Below, piece by piece: positions 7,141 through 15,501 of a stretch of DNA of 45,212 nt; the first letter of the stretch is position 1; each line of letters begins with the position of its first letter. The DNA is from JAAUTG01 sp964458705 (GTDB taxonomy: Bacteria > Bacteroidota > Bacteroidia > Chitinophagales > Saprospiraceae). The notes under the pieces are model-generated. The model was not told the origin of the DNA. It saw only the letters and a program-made list of their open reading frames with translations, and made no database searches. The stretch is from the NCBI GenBank assembly GCA_964458705.1, contig CAYWKD010000031.1, positions 1-45,212 of the forward strand, read 5' to 3'. The position numbers and the translations under genes were made by a program.

Positions 7141-9339
7141 ATGAAGAATTTAATGACTGTTGTTTTCATTGTTGTTGGTTTTTGTAGTGCGGGTGTAGCA
7201 CAAAACGACATCAATCTTGAAGATATTTGGAAAAATTATAAGTTCTATTCGCAAGGGGTGCCGGGCTTTAATTTTATGAATGATGGCAAGACTTACACGC
7301 GCAAGGAAGGAAACAAAATTCAACAGTATGATTTTACCTCTGGCAATTTTGTAGCTACTATTTTTGATCAGAATTTTGCTGATGCCTTACCTCCATTTGA
7401 GGCTTACAGTTTTAGTAATGATGAAAATAAAATTTTACTGGAAACACAACGAGCGAAAATATATCGCCACTCTAGCAGTGCTTACTTCTACGTTTGGGAC
7501 AGAAATGAAAAAAAGTTAGCACCGCTTTTCGAGGAAGATAAGCAGATGTACGCTACGTTTAATCCGACAGCGGATAAAGTTGCCTATGTGTCGGGTAATA
7601 ATTTGTACTACAAAGACTTAAACACTCAAGAGGTTACTCAAATTACTTACGATGGAGCGCATAATAAAATTATTAATGGTGCATCAGATTGGGTGTATGA
7701 AGAGGAATTTGTACTGGTTCGAGCTTTTGAATGGTCGCCAGATGGAAGTAAAATTGCGTTCTTACGCTTCGATGAAAGCGAGGTGAAAGAATTTACAATG
7801 CAGGTTTACAACGATGAATTATATCCTGAAAATGTAACCTTCAAATATCCCAAGGTAGGAGAAAATAATTCAGTTGTAACAGCTCATGTATATGATCTTG
7901 AAAACGGTAAAATCTCTAAAATGGACACAGGTCGAGAGAAAGATATTTATCTACCTAGAATCCGTTGGACAAAAGAGGGCGAATTATGTATTTTTAGAAT
8001 GAATCGCCATCAAAATTATCTGGAGTTACTATTGGCTGACCCGAAGAGAGGTCGCTCCAAAGTTATGTTTGCGGAAAAAGAAGAAGCATACATCACGGAA
8101 GATTTACTAGATAATATCGTTTTCTTAGAAGATGGCAAGCACTTTGTGATGACAAGCGAGCGAGATGGTTATCATCATATTTACTTGCATGACATGAAAG
8201 GTCGTGAGAAAAGGCAACTGACAGAAGGCGACTGGGATATCACCGATTTTTATGGTGTAGATGAAAAAAACGAAGTGGTATTTTACCAAGCAGCCAAGGA
8301 AAACCCTATGCAAAAGCATGTTTATTCCGTTAATCTAAAAGGCAAAAAAGATGAGCAATTATCCAAAGAAGACGGGACAAATTCTGCTAATTTTAGTAGT
8401 ACTTTCGATTACTATACCCTCTCTCACTCGACTATCAATACGCCGCCTGTTTATGCTGTTTACAATCGAGTAGGTAAATTGATGCGCGAATTAGAAGACA
8501 ATGAAAAGATACAGCAACTGCAAAAAGAATACAAGGTCAGCCCCGTTGAGTTCTTTGATTTTGAAACAACTGAAGGAGTAACCTTGAACGGCTGGATGAT
8601 AAAGCCACCTAACTTTAAAGAGAATAGAAAATATCCCGTTTTTATGTATTTGTATGGCGGACCTGGTAGCCAGCAAGTAGTGGATAGTTGGAAGGGGCAA
8701 AATTATTGGTGGTTTCAGATGTTGGCACAGCAGGGGTATATTGTAGCTTGCGTGGACAATAGAGGTACGGGTGCAAGAGGAGAAGCATTTAAAAAAATCA
8801 CTTATCAGCGATTAGGGTATTACGAAACTATCGACCAAATCGAAGCTGCAAAATACCTTGGAGGCTTAAAATATACAGACGCTAACCGAATTGGTATTTT
8901 TGGCTGGAGCTATGGGGGGTATATGTCTTCGCTTTGCCTACTAAAAGGTAATGATGTATTCAAAGCTGCAATTGCTGTTGCGCCAGTAACGAGTTGGAAG
9001 TGGTACGACACGATTTATACTGAGCGATTTATGCGGACTTTAAAAGAGAATCCAGAAGGGTACAAGAATAATTCACCCGTTTATTTTGCGGATCGCTTGA
9101 AAGGAAATTATTTACTGGTACACGGCATCGCTGATGACAATGTACATTATCAGCATACAGTGGAAATGACCAATGCGCTCATCCGTGCCAATAAGCAATT
9201 TGATAGCTACGCCTATCCTAACCGAAATCATGGTATCTATGGTGATAATGCCCGTTTGCATCTTTATACAAAGATGACGAGTTTTTTAAATGACAAGTTG
9301 ATGAATGATACATCAGTTGTGGGCAGCACTAGACCTTAA
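7141..9339 (+). CDS. Secreted dipeptidyl peptidase IV-type S9 peptidase
   Basis: A 732-residue serine peptidase with a Sec signal ending near residue 20 (GVAQ). An eight-bladed propeller occupies about 40-480 and carries the DWVYEEEF motif; Glu187 and Glu188 match the pair that binds the free N-terminus of the substrate in DPP IV. The C-terminal alpha/beta hydrolase domain holds the triad: Ser590 in GWSYGG, Asp665/666 in IADDNVH, and His697 in NHGIYG. DPP IV enzymes remove Xaa-Pro or Xaa-Ala dipeptides and act in the periplasm or outside the cell. The Glu pair argues for this subgroup over acylaminoacyl peptidases. It has its own promoter-like box and a hairpin after the stop, so it is probably transcribed alone. 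Confidence 0.94.
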   Translation: MKNLMTVVFIVVGFCSAGVAQNDINLEDIWKNYKFYSQGVPGFNFMNDGKTYTRKEGNKIQQYDFTSGNFVATIFDQNFADALPPFEAYSFSNDENKILLETQRAKIYRHSSSAYFYVWDRNEKKLAPLFEEDKQMYATFNPTADKVAYVSGNNLYYKDLNTQEVTQITYDGAHNKIINGASDWVYEEEFVLVRAFEWSPDGSKIAFLRFDESEVKEFTMQVYNDELYPENVTFKYPKVGENNSVVTAHVYDLENGKISKMDTGREKDIYLPRIRWTKEGELCIFRMNRHQNYLELLLADPKRGRSKVMFAEKEEAYITEDLLDNIVFLEDGKHFVMTSERDGYHHIYLHDMKGREKRQLTEGDWDITDFYGVDEKNEVVFYQAAKENPMQKHVYSVNLKGKKDEQLSKEDGTNSANFSSTFDYYTLSHSTINTPPVYAVYNRVGKLMRELEDNEKIQQLQKEYKVSPVEFFDFETTEGVTLNGWMIKPPNFKENRKYPVFMYLYGGPGSQQVVDSWKGQNYWWFQMLAQQGYIVACVDNRGTGARGEAFKKITYQRLGYYETIDQIEAAKYLGGLKYTDANRIGIFGWSYGGYMSSLCLLKGNDVFKAAIAVAPVTSWKWYDTIYTERFMRTLKENPEGYKNNSPVYFADRLKGNYLLVHGIADDNVHYQHTVEMTNALIRANKQFDSYAYPNRNHGIYGDNARLHLYTKMTSFLNDKLMNDTSVVGSTRP

Positions 9340-9361
9340 CAAGAACAAAAATAGCTAGAAC

Positions 9362-9401
9362 AGTGCCTTGTGTGAAGGAGTCTATCTTCAAGCAAGGCGC
9401 T
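9362..9401. terminator. Two-part hairpin between convergent genes
   Basis: GCCTTG (9365-9370) pairs with CAAGGC (9393-9398), and an inner TGAAG pairs with CTTCA. The structure lies between the DPP IV gene and porT, which converge. A bidirectional terminator is inferred from position; no long T-run is present. Confidence 0.55.
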
Positions 9402-9417
9402 TCAAAACTTCGTTTTA

Positions 9418-10140
9418 CTATCCTTCAAAATGAAAGGACAATGTAAACGTCCTAGAAAGAATTTTCTCTAGTACGGTAGATTCTTCCAGCCCATTGTCAT
9501 AGATCAGGATATTATTCATGCCAAAAGAGACTTTAAACTCTGGGGAGAAAATAAAATAAGGAAAGAAAAATTGCGCGCCAAAACCTGATTCTACACTAAA
9601 ATCAGTTGGCGAAACTTTTACCAATTCATCTGCTTGGCGCGTTCGCGAATCACTAGCCACATCGAAGCCGTATTTGACTCCTGCGACTACAAATAGGCGC
9701 ATATCATTATAGGGTTTGGATTTGTAGCGTACATGAAAAGGAATTTCTACAAATACTGATTCTATTCTTCTTCTGCTCAAATCATTCACGCGACTGTCTC
9801 TACTGTATTCAATATTGCGTTCTGCAAAGGAAAGGGTAGGGAGGAGGCGCAGATCAAAATCTTGTCCTATTTTTAAGTTAGTAACAATACCCAAGTTGAA
9901 ACCCGGACCGCCAACTGATTCAATACCAATAATGCTATCACTCTGTAGGAAGCCCTTGGAGCGAAATGGACGGAAGTCAGAAGAATTATAAGCCAATGTG
10001 ATACCAAAATAATAAGGTTTCAATTGGAAGTCCAAAAAATTGTAATTGCCTCGGCTGCTTTGTGCTTGTGAAGTAGCAGTAGTTAGCACCAATATTCCAA
10101 AAAATAAGCAAAATAGAACAAAAAGTTTTCTCACGTTCAT
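9418..10140 (-). CDS. porT: PorT family outer-membrane barrel protein of type IX secretion
   Basis: A 240-residue protein with a signal peptide ending near residue 26 (TSQAQ) followed by alternating strands typical of an eight-stranded outer-membrane barrel. PorT-like features are LKPYYFGITLAYN near the start, the FVEIPFHVRYKSKPYND strand in the middle, VAGVKYGFDVASD and the final Phe-rich strand. PorT (SprT in gliding flavobacteria) is needed for type IX protein secretion. The gene is next to a ubiE/menG methyltransferase gene, 42 bp away and in the same direction, an order I know from other Bacteroidota and which strengthens the call. No other T9SS genes are in the window. Confidence 0.88.
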   Translation of the reverse strand: MNVRKLFVLFCLFFGILVLTTATSQAQSSRGNYNFLDFQLKPYYFGITLAYNSSDFRPFRSKGFLQSDSIIGIESVGGPGFNLGIVTNLKIGQDFDLRLLPTLSFAERNIEYSRDSRVNDLSRRRIESVFVEIPFHVRYKSKPYNDMRLFVVAGVKYGFDVASDSRTRQADELVKVSPTDFSVESGFGAQFFFPYFIFSPEFKVSFGMNNILIYDNGLEESTVLEKILSRTFTLSFHFEG

Positions 10141-10182
10141 TGTTTATACTAACTCTTTGACAACTATCAAGCCAAAGAATAT

Positions 10183-10917
10183 TTAAGATTTAAGTCCTGT
10201 ATAGATTGAACTAATTCCAAAAGTGAGGAGCTGCTGCTTGTTTTGCTGAAAGCCCGTTTTTTCCATCACTTGAATAAATTTCTTTCCATCAGGAAATGCT
10301 TGAACCGATTCATATAAGTAGCGATAAGCCTTTGGGTCTTTAGAAGTCATCTTCCCAATGAAGGGAAGTATATTTTTGAAATAAAACTGAAATAATTGTT
10401 TTAATGGAAAAACTTTCGGCTTGGAAAACTCAAGCACTACTAATTGACCATTTGGCTTTAATACGCGCTGAATTTCAGCCATTCCAGCCCTTAAATTTTC
10501 AAAATTGCGCACGCCAAATGCAACGGTTACAGCATCAAAAGTATTGTCTGCGAATGGCAAATTCTCAGCATCACCACTAATGAGTTCTACTGTTGCTGTA
10601 AGTTCTTGTGCTTTTACTTTTTTTCTACCAATGTCTAACATCTCTACTGCAATATCCAGACCGATTACTTTTTCAGGTTTTAATTTTTTAGCTATTGCAA
10701 TGGCTACGTCTGCCGTGCCTGTTGCAACATCTAAAATTTGCTGAGGCTTTTTTTCTTCCAATGCTCGAATTGCTTTTTTTCGCCAATTCTTATCAATACC
10801 TAATGAGAGAAAGTGATTCAAAAAATCATAATAAGGTGCAATGTTATTAAACATTCTCGACACCTGTTCCTTCTTGCTGTCCTGTTCGCCTTCGTAGGGC
10901 TTTACTGTTTCTTGCAT
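10183..10917 (-). CDS. ubiE: Demethylmenaquinone methyltransferase (UbiE/MenG)
   Basis: A 244-residue SAM-dependent methyltransferase. The UbiE signature regions are all visible: YDFLNHFLSLGIDKNWR near the start, the SAM-binding ILDVATGTADVAIA, the GDAENLPFADNTFDAVTVAFGVRN block, and VLKPNGQLVVLEFSKP. The C-terminal part carries the YRYLYESVQAFP segment. It performs the last methylation of menaquinone, the main respiratory quinone of this phylum. It lies upstream of porT on the same strand and probably shares its transcript. Confidence 0.95.
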   Translation of the reverse strand: MQETVKPYEGEQDSKKEQVSRMFNNIAPYYDFLNHFLSLGIDKNWRKKAIRALEEKKPQQILDVATGTADVAIAIAKKLKPEKVIGLDIAVEMLDIGRKKVKAQELTATVELISGDAENLPFADNTFDAVTVAFGVRNFENLRAGMAEIQRVLKPNGQLVVLEFSKPKVFPLKQLFQFYFKNILPFIGKMTSKDPKAYRYLYESVQAFPDGKKFIQVMEKTGFQQNKQQLLTFGISSIYTGLKS

Positions 10918-11079
10918 TTGAATTTATTTGTTCACTAATAAGTCAGAATGGCGGCAAAGGGTTTAACGCAATTTATGAATTAGAATCAAAGGGCTACTAA
11001 ATTTTCAGTAGTTTGACAATTTTGCAGCTAGCATCCAAAAATAAAAATAGGCATGTCAGGCTACGGATTTTAAATAAAT

Positions 11080-11703
11080 TTACTTATTCCAAGTCTCAGG
11101 TGATGCTCTCCACGCCCTCAAAGTGGCATAGTCGTCTTGAGAAATATATTTCTGCTGTATGGCCACATTGAGTAGTGCTTCATAATTGCTAAGGGTAGCA
11201 AAAGGACAATTAGCAGCTTCAAAGGCTTGCTGTGCTTTATCAAAACTGTAAGAGAAAATTGCGATGACTCCCATTACTTCTGCTCCTGCTTCTCTAAGGG
11301 CGTCCACTGCTTTTAGGCTACTGCCACCAGTCGAAATTAAATCTTCTACCACTAGCACTTTTTGGTTAGCTTCTAATTTTCCTTCAATTTGATTTTTTCT
11401 GCCGTGTTCTTTCGCTTTTGATCGCACATAAATAAAAGGTTGATTCAATTCATAAGCGAGCAATGCGCCATGTGGGATACCTGCTGTTGCTACTCCTGCA
11501 ATTACTTCAAAATCGAAGGAACTAGTCAGCTCAACGAAAGCCGTTACAATTTCCTTGCGAACATCAGGGTAGGAAAGCGTCAGGCGATTGTCGCAATAAA
11601 TAGGTGATTTTATACCCGATGCCCAAGTGAAAGGATTTTGTGGACTTAGTTTTATTGCATTAATTTGTAATAGTCGTTTTGCTATATGGCTAGAATAATT
11701 CAC
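11080..11703 (-). CDS. pyrE: Orotate phosphoribosyltransferase
   Basis: A 207-residue enzyme joining orotate to PRPP to form OMP in pyrimidine synthesis. It has the type I PRPP-binding motif VVEDLISTGGSS at 118-129, the SGIKSPIYCDNR segment at 29-40 and the flexible catalytic loop KAKEHGRKNQIEG at about 96-108. Its length is normal. It is divergent from the NUDIX gene with only 36 bp between the ATG codons, so the two share a compact promoter region; no consensus -7 box was found there. Confidence 0.96.
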   Translation of the reverse strand: MNYSSHIAKRLLQINAIKLSPQNPFTWASGIKSPIYCDNRLTLSYPDVRKEIVTAFVELTSSFDFEVIAGVATAGIPHGALLAYELNQPFIYVRSKAKEHGRKNQIEGKLEANQKVLVVEDLISTGGSSLKAVDALREAGAEVMGVIAIFSYSFDKAQQAFEAANCPFATLSNYEALLNVAIQQKYISQDDYATLRAWRASPETWNK

Positions 11704-11739
11704 TTTTGTAAATGATTTTTAGTTTAATTCTTGCAGCCA

Positions 11740-12354
11740 ATGTACGAAGTTTACATCAATGAAACACCATTAAGACTAGTTTCAAACCAAGAAATCAATA
11801 GTAATGATGCCAATGACGAACGCCATTTAGTCGCTCGTTATTTAAGTAAAAAAAAGTCTTTGCTTCAATATGTGGATATGTTGGAAAAGTCTCAACGTTT
11901 TGACTCTGTAACACTTTTTGCTGATAATCTTACTTGTTTGATAGAAGACTTTGAGTCGCTTTTCAAAATAGTGGAAGCAAGTGGAGGCTTAGTTTTCAGC
12001 AAGGAATCAAAAGCGTTAGTCATCTTTCGCAGGGGCTTCTGGGATTTGCCAAAAGGTAAAATTGATGAGGGCGAAACGAAAGAGCAGGCAGCCATCAGAG
12101 AGGTGCAAGAGGAAACAGGGTTGAAATCCTTGAAGTTAGGCGATTTTCTTTGCGAGACTAAACATACTTATCGAGATAAAAAAAATCGTAGGTGTATTAA
12201 ATTGACTTATTGGTATAGAATGACCACTACTGATATTGATTTGACTCCTCAAACAGAGGAAGACATCGAGCAGGCAATTTGGGTAGATTTAAAAGAATTT
12301 CTAACGCAGCAACCCAAAATTTACAGCAATATTTTAAAAGTAATTAGAGCTTAA
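11740..12354 (+). CDS. NUDIX hydrolase
   Basis: A 204-residue protein when read from the ATG at 11740; a TTG nine bases upstream is an alternative start, less likely because the ATG gives the natural N-terminus MYEVYINETPLRLV. A helical N-terminal part of about 85 residues precedes a NUDIX domain. The NUDIX box is complete: GKIDEGET followed by REVQEETGL, with all three metal-binding glutamates. Such enzymes cleave nucleoside diphosphates linked to another group; the substrate cannot be named. The stop is three bases before the MoaD-like start, so the two are translated as a pair. Confidence 0.88.
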   Translation: MYEVYINETPLRLVSNQEINSNDANDERHLVARYLSKKKSLLQYVDMLEKSQRFDSVTLFADNLTCLIEDFESLFKIVEASGGLVFSKESKALVIFRRGFWDLPKGKIDEGETKEQAAIREVQEETGLKSLKLGDFLCETKHTYRDKKNRRCIKLTYWYRMTTTDIDLTPQTEEDIEQAIWVDLKEFLTQQPKIYSNILKVIRA

Positions 12355-12357
12355 AAA

Positions 12358-12600
12358 ATGAAGTTAAATTTGTTAGCATTTGGTATTGCCAAAGATATTG
12401 TAAGTAGTAATGCTTTAGAAATAGAACTAAAAGAAGGAGCTTCTGTGGCTGAATTAAAAACACAACTTTACACTAAATTCCCTGCGTTTAGGGAATTGCG
12501 CTCTCTTGCAATTGCCGTAAATCAAGCCTATCAAAATGACGACTACTTGCTTTCTGCAAGTGATGAAGTTGTCATTATTCCACCAGTTAGTGGTGGTTAG
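12358..12600 (+). CDS. moaD: MoaD/ThiS-family small sulfur-carrier protein
   Basis: An 80-residue beta-grasp protein ending in Gly-Gly (PPVSGG), the diglycine that is adenylylated and thiocarboxylated in this family. The sequence near the end, DEVVIIPPVSGG, is the classic MoaD pattern, so it is probably the small subunit of molybdopterin synthase. No moaE, moaA or moeB is in the window. It starts three bases after the NUDIX gene and may be translated together with it. A ThiS-like or other sulfur carrier is a weaker alternative. Confidence 0.85.
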   Translation: MKLNLLAFGIAKDIVSSNALEIELKEGASVAELKTQLYTKFPAFRELRSLAIAVNQAYQNDDYLLSASDEVVIIPPVSGG

Positions 12601-12719
12601 ACTCGATTATTCCATGTAAATGATAGCATATCTATTATCTGAATACCAACTACCAAAACGAAGTTCAATAATTTCTACCAAAAGCATTAGAAATATTACC
12701 AATTACAATCAAATAATGC

Positions 12720-12727
12720 TATCTTTG
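12720..12727 (+). promoter_or_regulatory. -7 box of the ribosomal L21-L27 genes
   Basis: TATCTTTG matches TAnnTTTG exactly and lies 36 bp before the L21 start, in an A+T-rich gap after moaD. The expected -33 TTG is not evident. Position before a strongly expressed gene makes the assignment likely. Confidence 0.6.
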
Positions 12728-12763
12728 CAATCCTTTTAGAAACAATGAATTAAACTTAGAATT

Positions 12764-13075
12764 ATGTTTGCAATAGTCTCTATTGCTGGTCAACAATTTA
12801 AGGTTGAGAAAGGCGACGAAATTTTCGTCCACCAGCTAGCGGCAGAAGAAGGAGCAGAAATATCCTTTGACCAAGTACATTTGATTGATAATGAAGAAGA
12901 TATACGTATTGGAAGACCTACTATTGATTCAGCAAAAGTTAGTGCAACAGTGCTGGAGCATTTGAAAGGAGACAAAGTTATCATCTTCAAAAAGAAACGT
13001 AGAAAGGGGTATGTTCGTAAGAAAGGACACCGCCAGCGTTTCACTAAGTTGAAAATTGACGCTATTGTAGGATAG
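12764..13075 (+). CDS. rplU: 50S ribosomal protein L21
   Basis: A 103-residue protein beginning MFAIVSIAGQQFKVEKGD, the canonical L21 start, and containing the FKKKRRKGYVRKKGHRQ rRNA-binding stretch near the C-terminus. L21 binds 23S rRNA in the large subunit. It precedes L27 by 99 bp, the standard rplU-rpmA order. Unlike some L21 proteins of the phylum, it has no C-terminal extension; the extension is found on L27 instead. Confidence 0.98.
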   Translation: MFAIVSIAGQQFKVEKGDEIFVHQLAAEEGAEISFDQVHLIDNEEDIRIGRPTIDSAKVSATVLEHLKGDKVIIFKKKRRKGYVRKKGHRQRFTKLKIDAIVG

Positions 13076-13174
13076 TAACGCCATAAAAATCAGGTCAAAC
13101 AAGCTACATTCATTAAAATTGTGTATTGTTTCAATTGATTAGAGAAACAGCATATCAAAAAATAATTAGAAGTC

Positions 13175-13912
13175 ATGGCACACAAAAAGGGAGTTGGTAG
13201 TTCGGATAATGGACGCGACAGTAAGAGCAAACGCTTAGGTGTCAAAATCTATGGAGGACAAACTGCCAAAGCAGGAAATATCATCGTGCGTCAGCGAGGA
13301 ACAAAATTTCATGCTGGAGAGAACACCTATCTAGGTAAAGATTTCACTATTCATGCGAAAGTGGAAGGTAAGGTATTTTTCAAAAAGCGTCAGTCGAATC
13401 GTACTTATGTTAATATTATTCCAGACTTGCAGGAAACAGCTGAAACTATAAGCCCTATGCCAATCGCAAAGTCTGAGCCTTTAGTAGAACAGGAAACAGC
13501 AAAGCTAGAAAAGGTAGAAGCAACTTCTGAAACTGATCTAGCAGAAGCAAATTCAACAGCAGAAATTGAGTCAACTGCAATGGTTGCTGAAGAAACTGCA
13601 GAGGTTGTGGAGACTGTTACAGAAGAAGTAGAGGCGACAGAATCAATAGCAGAAGACGATCTGACTAAAATAGAAGGTATCGGTCCTAAGATTTCGGGGT
13701 TGTTAAAAGAAGCTGGTATCAAAACATTTGCTCAATTAGCAGAGACGGAGGCTGATAAGATCAGAGAAATATTAGCTGATGCGGGCAACCGTTATAAATC
13801 TCACGATCCAACAACTTGGTCTAAGCAATCAAGTATGGCAGCAACGGGTCAGTGGGAAGAATTAAAAGCATATCAAGATACTTTGGATGGTGGTAAAGAG
13901 CCAGCTGAATAA
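13175..13912 (+). CDS. rpmA: 50S ribosomal protein L27 with acidic linker and helix-hairpin-helix extension
   Basis: Residues 1-83 are an ordinary L27: MAHKKGVGSSDNGRDS, the GNIIVRQRGTKFHAG block and FFKKR. L27 reaches the peptidyl-transferase centre of the ribosome. The frame then continues for about 160 more residues. Residues 84-160 are a low-complexity linker rich in Glu, Ala, Thr and Val. Residues 161-208 are a helix-hairpin-helix domain (KIEGIGPKISGLLKEAGIKT), and a tail (about 211-245) has a WEELKAYQDTLDGG pattern. The total of 245 is nearly three times normal. There is no internal stop or frameshift, and a strong terminator follows. The function of the extension is unknown; nucleic-acid binding is inferred from the HhH motif. 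Confidence 0.96.
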   Translation: MAHKKGVGSSDNGRDSKSKRLGVKIYGGQTAKAGNIIVRQRGTKFHAGENTYLGKDFTIHAKVEGKVFFKKRQSNRTYVNIIPDLQETAETISPMPIAKSEPLVEQETAKLEKVEATSETDLAEANSTAEIESTAMVAEETAEVVETVTEEVEATESIAEDDLTKIEGIGPKISGLLKEAGIKTFAQLAETEADKIREILADAGNRYKSHDPTTWSKQSSMAATGQWEELKAYQDTLDGGKEPAE

Positions 13913-13938
13913 GCTATGTCAAAAAAAGATACAAATAT

Positions 13939-13976
13939 AAATCGTCTGTTAGCTTGGTGCTGTCAGACGATTTTTT
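13939..13976 (+). terminator. Rho-independent terminator after rpmA
   Basis: AAATCGTCTG (13939-13948) pairs perfectly with CAGACGATTT (13964-13973) around a 15-base loop, and six T residues run from 13971 to 13976. This is a classic intrinsic terminator for the L21-L27 transcript. Confidence 0.85.
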
Positions 13977-13999
13977 ATTTAGTCAATTTTATTGCTCAT

Positions 14000-15400
14000 T
14001 TATAAAGTCTTCAAATACTCAATAACTGCTTTACGTTCCTTGCTTTCAAGGTTATCCCCAAAATAGTGCCCCATATTGCCATATCCGGATATAGTGGTGT
14101 CGTAAGTATCTTTACCACTTCCACTATTTTTTTCTTCATAGTTCCAACCCAATTTGCTTTCATCAAAATCGTAATTACTTAAATCTCGTTTCCAGTAAGT
14201 TGGACGACTGTCACTGTTTAGTAAAGCGTCAATCGTTGGTACAGCGCCATTGTGTAAGTATGGAGCAGTTGCCCAAATACCATCCAATGGAGGCGCAACA
14301 TATCCCATGTAGGGTGCCAACTTGGATTGAGGTTCGGAGGTGGCAAACCAACTTTTATTATACCAATCAGTAATACCTGATTTCGTGGCATAGGTAGCAT
14401 AGTACGGATCAGTTTTTATTAAATTTAGCGAAACAACTTTATTGGGGTAGGTTTCTTCTTCGCCATAAGTACCATGACATTTGCTGCAATTCGTTTCAAA
14501 TAGGGACTTCCCTTCTGTTGCTAATGCTTGATTGATTTCGTAAGGATAAGCAGGCGGTTCTAATGAGTTGAGCCAAGCCAATACATCTACAAAATTTTCT
14601 TGAACAGATCGTGCGTGTGTGCTATCGGGGCTACCCAATACAGAAGCCTGCATCAATAACTTCGTGAAATCTCCTTGACCAACTCCAGTATAATAAAGTG
14701 CATTTTTTTTCTTTACGTTCCAGAGAGGTGGTACGTCAGAACCTAAGTTATATTCATACACCTCATAAAGCGGTTCTTCTTCATAAGTCAGATCGGTTGG
14801 ATTGCGATGCTTCATGCAGGCTTCCGCTAGTCTCGCTGCTGGGTTAGGCCCGATCTGCTGTGTCTCGATAGCATCAGTAGTAGCAGCAAAGAATTTAGAA
14901 AAATCTTCATAAGCAGCCCATTCTTGAGCATCTTTACCATATTTGACTTTCATAAAAGCATTCGTTCCTTTAGCGAAAGCCCCCAAGTTGGCAGTGAAAT
15001 CGGAAGCATAATTTCCTACACCAAGCACTATTTTATTATCAATAGTGGCTGCATGACAGGAAAAACAGTTGCCCGACACTACTTCTACACCATTTGGTGC
15101 TTCAAAAACATTCATTAGAAAAGGCACTTCTTGGTTAAGTTCATTTTTGGTGGGATATAATTTAGATAAGCGCTTACTACGTTTTTTAAATACTTCATAA
15201 GGAATGCCTGTTCCTACATAGTCTCCTGTCAAAACATACTCTAGTCCTGCTTCGGGGTCGCCTCCCACGGACTGTTGTGAAGATGGAATTACTTGGACTT
15301 TCCAGTCCGTATTTGTGTTCAACGCTGGTAATGATTTATAAGAGTGGCATGCACCTAACGTCGCTAAAATAAGTATGCCGACTAACCATTTTTTCTTCAT
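14000..15400 (-). CDS. Diheme c-type cytochrome lipoprotein
   Basis: A 466-residue exported lipoprotein with a lipobox Cys18 (LGAC). It has two heme-attachment sites, CFSCH (Cys112, Cys115, His116) and CSKCH (Cys305, Cys308, His309), so it is a two-heme protein. A later stretch, GIWATAPYLHNGAVPT, is a pattern I associate with diheme oxidoreductases and cytochrome c peroxidase relatives. It probably passes electrons on the periplasmic side or at the outer membrane; enzyme activity and substrate cannot be stated. It is convergent with rpmA and divergent from the serine hydrolase gene. A peroxidase or a plain electron carrier are both possible. Confidence 0.82.
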   Translation of the reverse strand: MKKKWLVGILILATLGACHSYKSLPALNTNTDWKVQVIPSSQQSVGGDPEAGLEYVLTGDYVGTGIPYEVFKKRSKRLSKLYPTKNELNQEVPFLMNVFEAPNGVEVVSGNCFSCHAATIDNKIVLGVGNYASDFTANLGAFAKGTNAFMKVKYGKDAQEWAAYEDFSKFFAATTDAIETQQIGPNPAARLAEACMKHRNPTDLTYEEEPLYEVYEYNLGSDVPPLWNVKKKNALYYTGVGQGDFTKLLMQASVLGSPDSTHARSVQENFVDVLAWLNSLEPPAYPYEINQALATEGKSLFETNCSKCHGTYGEEETYPNKVVSLNLIKTDPYYATYATKSGITDWYNKSWFATSEPQSKLAPYMGYVAPPLDGIWATAPYLHNGAVPTIDALLNSDSRPTYWKRDLSNYDFDESKLGWNYEEKNSGSGKDTYDTTISGYGNMGHYFGDNLESKERKAVIEYLKTL

Positions 15401-15490
15401 TTATGTGATCTTAATTTCAATGTTAACCAATTTGGACGTATTCTGTTTCAATTTTTCCTGAAAGTTTGAACATTGCTTTTAGCCTCACGT

Positions 15491-15501
15491 TCTATCGCCA
15501 T
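15491..15501 (+). repeat. Left boundary repeat of cassette-like unit
   Basis: TCTATCGCCAT here matches TGTATCGCCAT at 17251-17261 at 10 of 11 positions. The two direct repeats frame a single gene. The ATG of the gene overlaps the end of this repeat. Confidence 0.5.

Noticed and set aside
10505..10744. Plus-strand frame inside the ubiE gene
   Set aside because: It is the mirror of a strongly conserved methyltransferase gene and has no features of its own.
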